From: Fistularia commersonii
Taxonomy: Eukaryota > Chordata > Actinopteri > Syngnathiformes > Fistulariidae
DNA length: 64,000 bases
Direction: 5' to 3'
NCBI GenBank assembly: GCA_037954325.1
Contig: JBBMNZ010000001.1
Coordinates: 22,588,258-22,652,257, forward strand
Below are positions 37,481-50,060 of this stretch, piece by piece. The position numbers and the translations under genes are program-made. Under the pieces are notes generated by a model. The model was not told the DNA's origin, did not search any database, and saw nothing but the letters and a program-made list of their open reading frames with translations. Positions within the stretch are counted from its first letter, which is position 1, and every line of letters starts with the position of its first letter.

Positions 37481-38819
37481 ACAAACACCCTAAACATCAG
37501 CCCTTCAGGGCTCGTCCCATGAACTCCAACCAACTAATGCAGAGTGACAGAAACATGATGTCACCCCATCACTCTCTTGTCCCCTTGTCATCCATTGGTT
37601 TATGTTCATGAGACTGAGAAGACGTGACCCTAAATTCACAGCTCTCACAAAATTAAAAAAAAAAAAAAGAAGGAAAAAAAAACATGTACAAGTACAAACA
37701 AGTACTCCAGACAGTGATATATATAAGCACTCAAAAAAAAAAAACCAAAAAGACAAGACATGTCTGGAAATGTCAACATGAAATGTTGGTTGCTGGAAAA
37801 GGTATGGCTCTGGAGGGACTATTTTTTTTGTTTTGGACACAACGGTATTGCGGGCAGACATGATGGGATCAACTTTGTCAGATCCTTAATACACGCAGAC
37901 AAGGCCGTCCCAGCGAATAGTAATCAAAGACACCCCGAGCAAACTGGGGCATTCTGATCAGCCTTTTAGCACTGTGGTATTTTGACCTACCTCAAGCAAC
38001 GCGCCAAGGATAGATCGATTTCTCCGATTCATATACTAATCGTTGAGACTGTAGTTGCAGCTGAATTTTTGACATTTAACGCACAGAGACAACCAGTCCG
38101 CGGAGCATACTGTCATTAAAAGAAGGTCTCAGAACGTCGTGGAAGTGAAGCGGATCGTTTTTGGTGTTTGATTTCCTCAGAGGCGTTCAAGGAGGCCCAG
38201 AGAAGATGCGAACCATCACAACTGGCCCTTACTGAATTCACACTTCAGTATCTTTTAGTTCTTTGTGTAAAATTTTTACATGAAGTCTTCTGGAGGATGG
38301 ACATTTTTATAAATACTTTTAAAATGAAAATAAAGCCTCAATGACTGTGACCTTGACATCGCCTCCCATGTTTTTAACCGCCGCAATATCATGAGTGAAA
38401 GTGTCGGAGTCCATGAAAATCAAATCTTTGGTCGCCTGTTAGCTTTTACAAGAGGTGGGCCAGTTGTCTGGGATATGACTGAATGTTTCCTTTTCTACTC
38501 TAAAAACTAAATGCAAAAATTGTTGTTTAAAAATACAAATTTTGATTTTATGCTATCATTTAGAATAAAACACCGCAAGTGATTAAAAATTGGACTGTTA
38601 TTTGTCAGGTAAACTAAGCCACAAATACATGTCATGTGTCATAAGAAAAGAATTTCAAATGAGAGCAGTGAACCTCCGTGTCCTCCAGCACTGTGTCATA
38701 ACATGTCAGCCAACCATCATGGCTGCGGGGGTGAGGGGGGCAGCGTGGGCTCCCTTTCAATTTGGAAACTTGAACCCACGGCCAAGGAGGCAAGAGATGT
38801 GACAATCACGAGTGAGCGA

Positions 38820-39110
38820 TAGCGTCGAGCTGCAATATGGCATCCGTTTTATGCTTTAATAAGGAAATTCTGCTGTGGATGAGCTCATTGCTTTGGTTTT
38901 TCTAGAAAATAAAGGGGGGAGGCATTAACAGCCATTGCCATTAGCGACTGCAGGTTGGAGATAGGCGGGGAAGATCCTGTTAACCCAAAGGAGTTAAATT
39001 GAATGGTCAAATCGTGGTAACTTTGTCGGTAACGAATGCACAAACTGGATTTATGTGAGAGAATGGATACTCTGGAGTGACGCAACAGCAATACATGTGT
39101 AATCATGCAT
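38820..39110. promoter_or_regulatory. candidate regulatory block near the 5' end of the 28-kb intron
   Basis: Unique sequence containing TTTATGCTTTAATAAGG, AACAGCCATTGCCATTAGCG and AGTTAAATTGAATGG, about 400-700 bp from the cdin1 donor at 39525. Confidence 0.25.
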
Positions 39111-39525
39111 ATTAATGAATTTTTTTTTGACAATATATTTTACTGGTTTATATCATCTGGGCTCTTTGCCAATTTGCCAATTTTGTAAATTTTGCACGGC
39201 TTTATGGCTACATTTTGTACCGGCCTGAGTGTGGATTGGATTTCGGGGAAAAAAAAAACTCAACTGCAACAGCTCTTACATCAGATACCTCCCACTGTTC
39301 TTTCAGGCCGCGGACAAAACTCTCCTTTGGGGACAACTAGTTGGGATTTACAACCAATCTGAGAAACAGCGCTTGCGGTGTAGCACTGGAAAACGAAATA
39401 AATTCAGAATACTGCACATGTCATCTATGAAACCCTCCAGGCGTAAACACAGCTCCTGAACCAGGAACCAGAACACGAGGCAGGGTCAAACGAACGACAA
39501 ATTTAAATACATCTTTGAGACTCAC

Positions 39526-39631
39526 CTGTTCCAGTAGCTCCAGAACTGTTCATTGAGATAGGTACGGTGACTGTGGTCGTCTCCAAATGAGGCTTTGCTC
39601 TCTATCCAGTGCACAGTGTGTCCCTCCACAG
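39526..39631 (-). CDS. cdin1: cdin1 exon with nuclease ExK motif (about residues 204-239)
   Basis: This 106-bp exon reads (A)VEGHTVHWIESKASFG, then DDHSHRTYLNEQFWSYWN and two bases of arginine. The E and K of IESKASFG are the expected catalytic pair of the PD-(D/E)XK fold and both are intact. Human Tyr236 (in FWSYWN) is conserved; human His230 is Asn here. The acceptor GTGAAAAG has a poor pyrimidine tract; the donor is AACAG|GTGAGT. Confidence 0.96.
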
Positions 39632-39863
39632 CTTTTCACAAACATAAGCACAGCAGTAAAGCAGGAGACAAGTAAGCCATATAGAAAAGATGGACAGTAC
39701 ATACATTTTCTTTATTATTTTTTTTCACCCCCTCATCTTCACAAAGTGGCAGTAATCTTGCATGAACTTGATAAATGCACAGTCTACTATTACAAAAAGG
39801 GACATAATGTTGACATGCGAGCAGCCGTTCCAGATAAAACACAATTACGAAGCAAATACTGAC

Positions 39864-39929
39864 CAATCGGAACCTCCAGGATGATATCCGGTGTTTTGTC
39901 ATAGCCCATAGCTCTTAGTTGGTTTTCAT
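39864..39929 (-). CDS. cdin1: cdin1 exon with nuclease Asp (about residues 182-204)
   Basis: This 66-bp exon reads (D)ENQLRAMGYDK followed by TPDIILEVPI, against human EDQLRAKGYDK/TPDFILQVPV. The aspartate of TPD is expected to be the D of the PD-(D/E)XK motif. The acceptor is TTGCCACTAG and the donor GTCAGT. A 232-bp intron separates it from the next exon. Confidence 0.95.
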
Positions 39930-41131
39930 CTAGTGGCAATAAAAGAGCAGAAGTTTAGCGTGTTCTATCAATTTCACTCTGGACTGGTAAATTGTAGCTA
40001 CATGATCAGCCCGGCGTATGCACATTCATCAGTTTCAGACTTTTAAGCTGGGACTACTCCCCCGAAAAGCAGAGAACAAAAGTCCCTGGCATGAGCAAAG
40101 TGGAAGAAATAACAGGACGGCAAGAACGATCAACTTTGGTGCATCTGCTATGTATTTGCTGTCTCTGCTGTCTATTGCTCAGTTACTGTGCTGTGCTTTA
40201 GTTTGCAGTTTAGTGGAGCTATATAAAATATATAGAAAGGGGACAAGGTTGGCATTATAGCCTCTGTAAGCATGACCTCTGCCTGCACAGAGTGAAGCTA
40301 TTGTCCTTGACTTCTGGCGCGCTTCGGCCATTATCCCTACAACACCTGATTTCTCCATTAAATCTCGGGCTGACCAGGTCATTCAGTTCCAAGGGCCTGC
40401 CTCTTTGTCTCCAGCCAAGCTCAACTAATGGGGCATGGAAGAGAATTGAGAAGAGATGGAGGGTGGCCGTGTCAGTGGTGGCGTGGAGGCAGCACCAGCC
40501 AAGGATGGAGAAAGAGAGCCCGGTGAGGTCAGAGAGGCTGCCAAAAGCCTTTGCTGCAGAAGGGGCTTCCTGGGTGTGGTAACACTTGTGTGGCCCTACT
40601 GGGCTGCTGACATTGTCATGTGGCTCTGATCGCCTTTTTACACCACCTTTGATTAAAATTAATGGGCCATCCCTGCTGTTGGGTAGCTTATTTCCAATCC
40701 ATTTATCAGATGGGGTGAGGTTGCCTCAGTGGCCCCTGTGCCCTCTGACAGTTTTAGAACAGTCCTCTGTATAGCCGTGCGGAAAGGTCAACACTGCGGG
40801 TCCAAATAAATGATACGATCTTAATGACAGGAGGAATGACTTTCATCTTTCATCACTCATCCAACCCACGGGATGATGATGATGATGGGACAGGGTTGGT
40901 GGAGGGGGGCAAAATGAAGTTTGAAAATTTCACACGTGGGCACTTTCTTCATTTAGAAATGCTGGAACCATAGCGAGGTTAGGAACGAATTATCGCTTGA
41001 TACCTATCTGATGATGAACTAAAAGGTTGCGAATAAACGCAGATTGCGGGGAGAGATTTACAGAAAAACAAAAGGTGAGAACCACGGCATCGTTCACGTG
41101 GCAGATCTTCCAGGTAAAAAAGAACACCCAC
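39930..41131 (-). other. cdin1: cdin1 intron, 1.2 kb
   Basis: Donor GTGGGT and acceptor CCACTAG. Bases 40260-40770 are unique, GC-moderate sequence without a recognised exon and could hold a regulatory block. A short GAT/ATG repeat lies at about 40873-40887. Confidence 0.7.
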
Positions 41132-41199
41132 CTAAAAAGGAAAGATTCTTCTCCTTTAGTTTGTCACGGAGCAGCACTTCGTGTTCCTGGCCAATGGCA
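41132..41199 (-). CDS. cdin1: cdin1 exon, EHEVLLRDKLKEKNLSFL segment (about residues 159-182)
   Basis: This 68-bp exon reads (H)AIGQEHEVLLRD, KLKEKNLSFL, then the first base of an aspartate codon. Human is AIGHEHEVLLRD, LLLEKNLSFL. Human Leu178, mutated to Gln in CDA type I, is conserved as Leu. The acceptor is TCCACTCAG and the donor GTGGGT. The segment leads into the nuclease core. Confidence 0.95.
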
Positions 41200-42714
41200 C
41201 TGAGTGGACAGGGTTAAGGCTTCCAAAACACAGCAACATTATTCTTATTCTAATGCGTCTGTTGAAACGTGAAGGTTTAGCAAGAGAGACCAGAGTCAAT
41301 GCTAACATCCCACACCGACCTAAACAAGGGCTATATATTTATTTATATGTACATACAATAATTAAAAATACCACTTATAACCAATTACTGTGGAAATGTT
41401 GTAGTATGTTGGATGTAAATTAGGCTGTATGTAGGTGACTGAAGATTAGCAATCCGCAACACTTTTTAACTTGCCTTTGCAGATGCACTAAAGTTGCAAA
41501 TAAAATAGAGCCAATTATGAGGCCTTTTTCCTGCCAAGCTTTCTAAAATATCTGCTATGAGAGAGATATTTCTGCTTACCATGCCCCTACAAACGTCACT
41601 TATCTTTATTTTACATAAAAGATCAAACCATATGCATAGTCAGCATATTTTCTTTTTAGGACAACCTTAATCTGCCCTCACAAAAAAATAAAGTCCATTA
41701 CCTAGATGAAGAAGACAGAAAAAAAATAAATACATTTGGCAAATGCAATGATTAGTAGCTGCACCGGACATCTGGAACTCTATTCTTGCAGCCCGATAAG
41801 ACTCGGGGAACAGCGATCACTCACACATATCTTAATTTATTTGTTTCATTAATTGCCTCGCTCTAAATGTACACGGACATCAAGATCAATTGTTCTGAAG
41901 CACCGGGGGGGGTTGGTGGCGGCCCCTAGCAGCGAGCCAGTTATGAAGTCTCTGTGGTAAAGGAACTGACTAAGTTGACACGGAGGCGAGCACTGCCAAA
42001 GAAAGTAGAAAGAGGGGAAGGGGGGGTTACAGGGAGTCAGGGTGGAATGGGACAGGGTTGACTGGCTGCGAACAGAATAAGCCGGTCTCGTCACACAAAC
42101 CAAAGAATGGGCAGACACAATAACATACACACATACACTCATAAGTCCCCTCCCCAAGGAAATAGTTGGTCTGTTACCCAGGCCGCTTGCCCTTAAATAG
42201 CCGGGACTCCAAATGCGCCGCTGTACTTTAGCCACGGAAAAAAATGCCAGAAGACGGGTGGAGTTCGGGGGTTCAATCAAGTTTTAGTAATGGATTCACA
42301 AAATAACTCTTAATGTGCCTTTTAGGGACACCAGAACTGTCCGTGGTGCTGAACAGAATTAGATTTATCAAAACTAAATGCGATCGTGCTATTATGAAAA
42401 TTAAAGTGCTATAATTTACACACAACAGCACACCAAGTGGATTAAAAACAACCAGAGCCAAAGAAAATGTTGAACAGCACCGGCTGGATTCATGAATTAT
42501 ATTTATTTTAGTTGTACCATTGAACTTTCGTTGCAATCCACAGGGCACACACAGAGATTTAGACGTACCCACCTCTCTTTTCCCTCCTACCCTTCCGTAT
42601 CAGATGAAACCCTCCCTCCGTGAAGCAGAACTTTTATGTCACGTGAAGCCAGGCACAATCCCTTTCAATAGCTTCTCGTCAATTTCAAGCTTAAAATTTT
42701 ATGGGCTAGGATAC
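41200..42714 (-). other. cdin1: cdin1 intron, 1.5 kb
   Basis: Bounded by GTATCC and CACTCAG. The sequence is mostly unique, with no second gene, no long repeat and no recognised motif cluster. Open frames at 41849-42280 (minus) are not recognisable as a protein. Confidence 0.7.
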
Positions 42715-42764
42715 TGTTTGATGCAGTCCACCAGCGGTCCATAACAGCAGTCATTTATTGTGCA
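42715..42764 (-). CDS. cdin1: cdin1 exon, NDCCYGPLVDCIK segment (about residues 143-159)
   Basis: This 50-bp exon reads CTINDCCYGPLVDCIK plus two bases of a histidine codon. It is almost identical to human CIVNDCCYGPLVDCIK, the strongest single match that identifies the gene. The acceptor is CCCTCTTTTCAG and the donor GTATCC. It is separated from the preceding exon by only 340 bp. Confidence 0.96.
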
Positions 42765-43104
42765 CTGAAAAGAGGGGGAAGAAATATTATCCGGTGTGAA
42801 AGGGATGGGTTGATAGAGGTGAGGGGAGGAAGCGTGCGCGGTACTTGGGGGGGGACGACACGGGGAGATCCTGGCAGGTTGGCAGGCATGACCGCTAGAG
42901 ATCACGTGACTGCATCGGCAAACACAAGCCAGATGATGCAGTAACATTTAAGTGCTACGTCCACATAGCAAAATAGCAGGATAATGCAATAAACTTAAAT
43001 AGCAGAATATTCAACACAAACAAAAAAACATTATTATGTGACAGATGAGAGATGTACAGCTTATTGAAATCACACTAGATTATACACACGGGTAAAATAC
43101 TCAC

Positions 43105-43184
43105 TTGATAAATGTTACTTGCCAAGTTTTCGTCCGGAATTGAGGACGGCTCCTTCAGCATACTGTTGAGGAGTACTTTGGAAG
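43105..43184 (-). CDS. cdin1: cdin1 exon, SIPDENLASNIYQ segment (about residues 116-142)
   Basis: This 80-bp exon completes a split proline codon (C|CT), then reads SKVLLNSMLKEPSSIP followed by DENLASNIYQ, against human SKSIINSMLRDPSQIP/DGVLANQVYQ. The donor is CAA|GTGAGT. The acceptor is TTCCAAAG, preceded by TTTTTATC. The length is identical to the human segment. Confidence 0.93.
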
Positions 43185-44342
43185 CTTTGGAAGATAAAAA
43201 CAAAAAACAAAAAAAAAACGAAATAAAAACGAAAATAAAAACCTGAATATTTTCAACAAAAACATGAATATTTTCATATACAAATGCTATAGTTCAAGTA
43301 GAAAAATATTATTACATAAACAAAAACAGACAAAAGCCAAGTCTGATGTACGGTAATTCAAGCCACTGCTGTATTTCCATACTACTGCATCAATGGGCTG
43401 CTTGGTGTCTATAAGGATCTTCTATAGATAAATGTTTCAGTCCAGAGCACAGGAGCTGAGCGTAGTTTATCTATGTTTCGAACGCTGACTGTTCTGCATC
43501 TCTCATCCCCATTTTTGCACTACTAACATTATAAATCAGAAGGAAAAACCTGCTGGATTGATTTCCCCAGTCCTGCAACGGCAAAGAAGGAAAAAAAAAA
43601 GAAAAGAAAAAAAATCCTTAAATCATCTCTTAAAAAGATTTGGATTAAATGGATTGTATCATCGTGTGACAAAATGGTTGAGGCGCGCCATTTTAGTGAT
43701 ATATATACACATGGTCCTGACAGACTTGATGCACAACAGACAATACAAGAATGTTTCTATTCACATTGCAAGCATGAATGGCGCCCATACCAACATCGCA
43801 CCAGGAAGTACCATCCCATTGATATGAATGTTGAGGACAGAATGGGTGATACAGATTTTTGTTAGTTTAGTAAAAAAAAAAAAAAAAAACGGGGTGTATT
43901 TAAGTTGACAGCAAGGATGTAAATTAAAATACATGCCTATTTTGATTCAAAAATGAAACAATCAAATAAATAAAATAATTGGATGAGCGTGTACAGTCAT
44001 TACAACTCTGGCTTTTGCATCCCCCTGTTGTCTTGCAAGGTATTACTCCATGAGAGAATGATCACAGGGAGGGCAATCGCTTGTATGATCCCTCAACTGC
44101 TCTACCTTGCGATGAAATAAAGGAGGAGGAGGAGGGGAAGGAGGGGGAAGAGGGTGAAGGAGAAACAAAGCCCATTCAGCACTCCCTCATCTCTCTCTCT
44201 CAGTTTCTTTTTCTTTGTCTCCATCTTTCCCTGCCCTCTCTGCGAGGCACGGTACTCCCCCGGCTGATATCACAACCCTCCCTCTTAAAGCTGTAAGGTA
44301 CATGCTTGTGCTTTATTTCATTGCTCATTTTCCCAGGGATGG

Positions 44343-44426
44343 GTACATTCTCACACGCACGCACACAAACACACACACACGCGCACACACACGCATGCGC
44401 ACGCACACATACACGCATACGCACAC

Positions 44427-44460
<34 letters not shown>
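44343..44460. repeat. CA array with CG-containing units
   Basis: Long alternating purine-pyrimidine stretch mixing CACA with CGCGCA and GCATGCGCACGC, then pure CA to about 44460. Confidence 0.95.
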
Positions 44461-44462
<2 letters not shown>

Positions 44463-45349
44463 CAATATGACGCTCTTGTGCAGTGTGGGCCATGGCGAGG
44501 GGAAGAGGGTTATATTTTCCCCTTGAGTTAGGACACCTCATGACAAATGATAATGGATAATCAATAAAGCGGGAAATATGAGGCAGCAAACTTTATGAAG
44601 CCAGGAGACATATTACTCCACAACAACACTGGTTTCCCTTAACAAAGTCACTACTCGACTGTGCCTAATAATCTGAAGGAAAATCAAAGGACCCGCGACC
44701 ACATCAGCAATATTGGCAACTTATTCCACTTTAATGGCATTTTGATTGATTTTTTCCCTGTTCCTAATGGTCGTTTTATAGATTCCACACTGCCTCTGCA
44801 AAACAGTAGTGTGTATTAAACCTCCCTGAAGGCAAACGGTAGCCATTAACGCTCTTGTCTTACTACCACTCATAATTGGAGGTTGACCACCACCACATTC
44901 TGGTCTCTCACATAACGTGCAAACATATACCTCTTGAAAGAGGTCCCCCCTCTTTTTTTTGTCTCTGCAGCCCTTTGATATCATGGTCATATAAGGAGGC
45001 TGGTCTTCCTTTCTTTTTGAGGGATGGGGTTAAAAATAGCCATAAATAGGTGACCTTGGCGCTGACATTGTGGAATTTCAGCCAGGCATTGACCTGATGA
45101 AAATGGAAGGCCGGGGCGCTAATAAATCAAAATGCTTTTAAAATGAATTTACCCTAATGCTCATTCATCACAGGCTGTAATGCTATTTGTAGTGCCAGGA
45201 TTCGCTGCTGTGCACAAACACAGCAGTAAATAACAACAGGCCCTTGCATCCCTCGCATCGTTGCAGCCTCCAACATCAGCATACATTTATTAAAGACGCC
45301 CCCGCCTTGCATGGCAGCACTCCACTATGACACCCCGAGCTTCTCTCTG

Positions 45350-45351
<2 letters not shown>

Positions 45352-45425
<74 letters not shown>
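45352..45425. repeat. CA microsatellite
   Basis: About 37 CA units, with a second short CA run at about 45448-45461. Confidence 0.95.
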
Positions 45426-45427
<2 letters not shown>

Positions 45428-46019
45428 TCCTGCCGTGCTCTTTAAATACACACACACACATAAAACATACAGGAAAATAAAAAGCATAATCTGAGAAACA
45501 CCAGACGTGGGGAACAAAGCCCTGCAGCACGACTTTGCACCTTGTAAACATTCACTAAATTTACTGTAATTGTCCCGTGTTGGTATAAATTCTGACTAAG
45601 GTACCGCATCGCACTGTCAACATCTGAACAAAAAGAAAAAGGAGGGAAACAGATAGAAGATATGAAACAGCACAACCTCCATTGGGGATTTGCAAAAGAA
45701 AAACAGCCAATGTAAACAAATCACAAGCCCATTTTATTATAGAACTCCAAAACAAGATAAAGTATGTAAAGAACAACAGAGCAACCAAGGTGTGATTCCT
45801 TATGGCTTACTCGTGTCATTTGTATCTAAACTTCCTCTCTCTGCTGGTGTGAAAAAGTCATTATCTGAAACGCAGAAAATGTTGAGAAACCTCATTAGAT
45901 AGCAACATTTGTTGAGGGAGGACCGTAATAAACAATAATGGATGACGATTATTATTGCCCCTGACACTGATGAGCTCCTCGGCAAGTTTGTTTATTAATT
46001 AAAAAACCCACTATTTCCA

Positions 46020-46021
<2 letters not shown>

Positions 46022-46050
<29 letters not shown>
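46022..46050. repeat. GT microsatellite
   Basis: About 14 GT units followed by a G run. Confidence 0.93.
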
Positions 46051-46053
<3 letters not shown>

Positions 46054-49000
46054 GGGGGGTGGAATTAGCCATTTCCTCTGTATGCCCATCCTCTACCCAC
46101 ACTCCCCATGCACAAGCCATTGAGCTGTGGAGGGGCACTCGTTCATCAAACTTCATGGAGCAAGGCAGAGACAGGTCCTGATAATGTGCGCCGCTAAAGC
46201 TGATTTTCTATGATGAATCTCGGAGCATATAAATTGGCTAATATCTGAAAACATTTACAGATACTAGAAGAATTGACTACTTGTGGGACATGATGGATGA
46301 GGCTCTCCAACATTGGCCGACAGCTCTGCAAATCTCTGCGGCTGCCTTAAGCCCTCATTTGATTTTCCAATTTACTCCTTTTAAATTTATCCTCCCGTAT
46401 TGGGGGAAAAAGAAGATGGGAAAATAAGAATGAGACAGTGAGACATGAGGTAAAAAAAGCTTTTTTTTAAAAAAAAAAAAAAAAAAAAATTACATATAAT
46501 ATGAAAAAAAAAAAAAAACCAACCAACTTTGATGTGTCGGTGCTGTTTGATTACATGAAGCGGTATCTCCCATGCACAAGCTCAGTCCCTACAGAGGTTA
46601 CTGGGTCAGAGCTTACTTGCTTTCACCTGATTCTCACTGATAGCAGTTGAATGAGACTATACTCCCGTGTGTGCGTGAGCGTATCAGTTGTCTGCGGCAC
46701 AGTTATAATAGTAGATCCGTTGAAGCTTTGCATAGTGAGGGGGCTTCCTGGGTCAGACTGCTAGACTATGGCACAGGCTGACTGGAGCATTTCTGGAAAG
46801 GAGTAATTAGTATACTTGTCAAGGGAAGAGCCAGACTGCTGCTTACCTCCCTTGCACCCACCCTTTGCTTGCACGCACGCATACACACACACACGCACAC
46901 ACGTCTTGACTGTGACTCCCTCTCGTCTTGCTAATGAAGTGCCCTTGTTCTCATTATTTTGGGGGGGGCTGGTGGGGTTGGGGGAATGTAGCCCCCCAGC
47001 TCTGCCTTAGCAATGAGGTGAGAGGACCACTTGAAGACAAGAGAGGAAGAAACATTACCAAGATATTGGATACCAAGATTTTACTGGATAGAGCATAATA
47101 CAATATTCGGTAATCAACACGTCTGATCTGCAAAACACTGAAGCCATTATGAGTCCTGTCAAGGAACCAGAGGATAATAGTCAATGCTAACATTCTCACA
47201 GTGTTAACATCAAACACAGGACATTTATAACCTTGCGTACAAGGCTTCTGTAAAGGAATGTGACAATAAATCTTAAAGGCAGTCGAATCACATAGTTACA
47301 AAACATGGAGCAGCAATCTAATCTGGAGCTGGGCCTTGGGAAAATGGAAAAGGTCAAATAGCTAGCAAAATTGCCTTCTCAAAAAAGTATGTCTAAATCT
47401 AGAGCCACATCAGCTCCTGTCAAAGGAGGAATAGAGAGAAAGATGAAGAGATAGCGGAGGGGTGGTGGTGGTGGGGGGACCAAAGAGCAGGAGCTCCCCC
47501 AATGTGCTTGCATGTGACTTTTTAGAGGTAACATAAACAGATATAGAGCTAGAACGGCGACACAGTCACCTGCACGGTTGCACTACAATTTTCAGTGGTC
47601 GCAAGAACTGCACGATAATTTAGCGTACGCACGTCATTGTCATGAATGAGCTGAATATCGAGTGTTTCAGGATTCATCGGGAGATATAAATTGTGTCACT
47701 CATGGCTCTCCCTACTTTTGTGCTGTTGTGAGCGTGTTTACTTTCGGTCCATGACCTGCATTTAGTGGCTCTAAACTGTGTAAAAGATGTCATTAGACCA
47801 GCTCCCCCTCCCCAGCCCCCCGCTGGCCTGTCTGCTCGCAAGACACGAGAAACATTATGGCTGCTGATACCCTACTCAATACATAATAAAACTGCTTTGA
47901 ATGTATTGATTTATTTACAAGTGCCACCAGATAGTCTTTCATTCTGCCTGACTGATGCTCTCTCCAATAAGTTTGCTGCGAGGAGACGTAGGCGGCGGCT
48001 TGTTGGTGCCGTTGTTATGTTGAGGTGAGGTGGTTGCGCGTGTTCCTTGCGGAGGGGAGGAGGAGAGGCCCACAACCGGCAAGCAAAACAAAACAAGGAA
48101 GGGACAGAAAACAATTTAAAACTCTGTATTGATCCGCCACTCGTGATTGTACATATATTTCTCATTCCCAAAGGCTGCATTTCTGTGTCTCTTAAATGCA
48201 AAGGGAAAAGGAGGGAGGCAAATACAAGACACTCGCACAGTTGGGGGGTAATGTTCCTTATATAGAAGTCTATTGATCTTCACCGGAGCGCCTGCCCGCC
48301 CTCCCTCTGGAGTCCAACAAAACACACAAACACACAAACACACGCACGAGCACAGTCTAGGGGCCGGATGGGACATGAAGAATACGCCTGCCAATAGCTA
48401 AACCGGCCTGTTAGCTAATTGCCAGCAAAGACAATTATCCTTGCATTGTTTCATAATGGAAACACATTACTGGGTCCGAATATACAGGGGAGATCAGGGA
48501 GATTTGAGTGAGCAGCCTGTGTGGGCAGCGATTCATTTGGAAAGGCCAAACGGGTCACGAGGAGACTGGGGGGGAAGCTCAGTCAAAAACATCCCCTCCC
48601 ATCCATTGACAACCAAGCGACAGGGGAGAGGTACAGAGAGAAGATGGTATCATTTGGAAATATTCTACTATAATGGTTGAACACTATTCAAATCCTATTT
48701 TTCCCATTAGCTTATAGGTCCAGATAAATGATTATCCTGTTAAAGCAATCCTGTCCCCCATGAAAGCACTTTCAATGAGAACGATGGCGATGGCAGCACC
48801 TGCACAATGCCGTTCTCGTTCAAACTCGGAATCGAAGACGAAGAAATCCAAGGAGCATCTTCTGCTACACACCCAAGGCAAACAATAATAAAGTGTGTTT
48901 TTAACTGTATGGAGATAGAGGTGCGCTGCGCACTATTATCTGAGACAGAGTGCCTCTCTTGGATGAATGACCTGTTCTACAAGCTGCTCAGACTTGTATT

Positions 49001-49491
49001 TTGACAGGCAGTGGATAACAGTGGGTCCAAAGCAATCACATCTTTGACTTTGACAAATGGTTTTGCGGTGGTTGAAATTGAAAATAACACACATCCCCTT
49101 TAATCTCTTTCTTGATTGAATTGGAAGCACGCTGTTTTGACATTGTGCGTCTCACTCTCAGAGCAGCGACGACTGCGAGGGGACACACACACCCAAACTT
49201 CAGCGTAGGTCCACTGAAATTCAATTCAATTCTGAAGTCCAAATAATTTAGTGAATCCCAAATACGAGATGAGGAAATTTTCTTTTTTTTTAATGAATGA
49301 ATGACTGAATAAATGTTACACGTACAATGATCCGAGTAACAGTTGCAAAATGTACCAGCTTATCAGTAAAGGCATTAAACCCAACCAAAGTTAGCATGGG
49401 GAGTTTTTACACAATTCCTCTCTGGACTGTCTGAAAAATATTCATCTGTGGAGCATAGTTCTCCTGCAGCTCATTCATCAGTACTATCAAG

Positions 49492-49494
<3 letters not shown>

Positions 49495-49557
<63 letters not shown>
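49495..49557. repeat. TA microsatellite
   Basis: About 31 TA units, self-complementary over the whole length. Smaller TA arrays lie at about 26440, 32674 and 58585. Confidence 0.95.
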
Positions 49558-49561
<4 letters not shown>

Positions 49562-49987
49562 AACTTTAAACATTTTTTTCTCCACTTGTCCCTAACTCAT
49601 TTTTCCTCAGTGGATCCCAGAAAGAAGCAAGGAAAAGGAGTGGATAAGAGAGTGTATGCGATTGGGGGGTGAAGGAGGGAAGAAATCAGAAGTGTTATAA
49701 ATAACACTGGTGAGGTGAGCAAGCATTGATCCACGCTGCGGTTGAGGGGTGGTGGTCTTCCCAGTGCTTAATTGCTAGTCGTGTGCCCTGGGATTCTGCT
49801 ACTGCTTTAAGTGGTCTGTTTCTCATTAGGCTCGCACAGAATGAAAATACAGCGGGTAGCCATGTCGATGCGAGTGGAAACGGGACTGAAACAGAAAGGG
49901 GGATTCGAAAGACAAAGTGCTACAATTATAGTTGATGGATAGAATGATAGAAAGGACAGAGTGAAAAAAGGAAAAATTGTTACTCAC

Positions 49988-50060
49988 GCATTCCACCCTG
50001 GAGGTCTTGAAGAAACCTGTCCAGGATGATACGGGCCATCAGCGCAGGAGACAGATCGAC
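49988..50060 (-). CDS. cdin1: cdin1 exon, SPALMARIILDRFLQ segment (about residues 92-115)
   Basis: This 73-bp exon reads VDLSPALMARIILDRFLQ followed by DLQGGM and one base of a proline codon; the donor is GTGAGT. Human has VDYAPSLMARLILERFLQ at the same place. The position of human Tyr94, whose change to Cys is reported in CDA type I, is Leu here. The end of the exon (DLQGGM) is the least conserved stretch of the visible protein. Confidence 0.93.

Larger units (their letters stand above)
43185..49987 (-). other. cdin1: cdin1 intron, 6.8 kb
   Basis: Contains three large CA/GT arrays (about 44340, 45350 and 46020), the (TA)n array at 49495 and A-rich tracts near 43868 and 46470. Unique stretches at 45030-45260, 46130-46380 and 48370-48760 look like ordinary or possibly regulatory DNA. 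No second gene is recognised. Confidence 0.7.
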
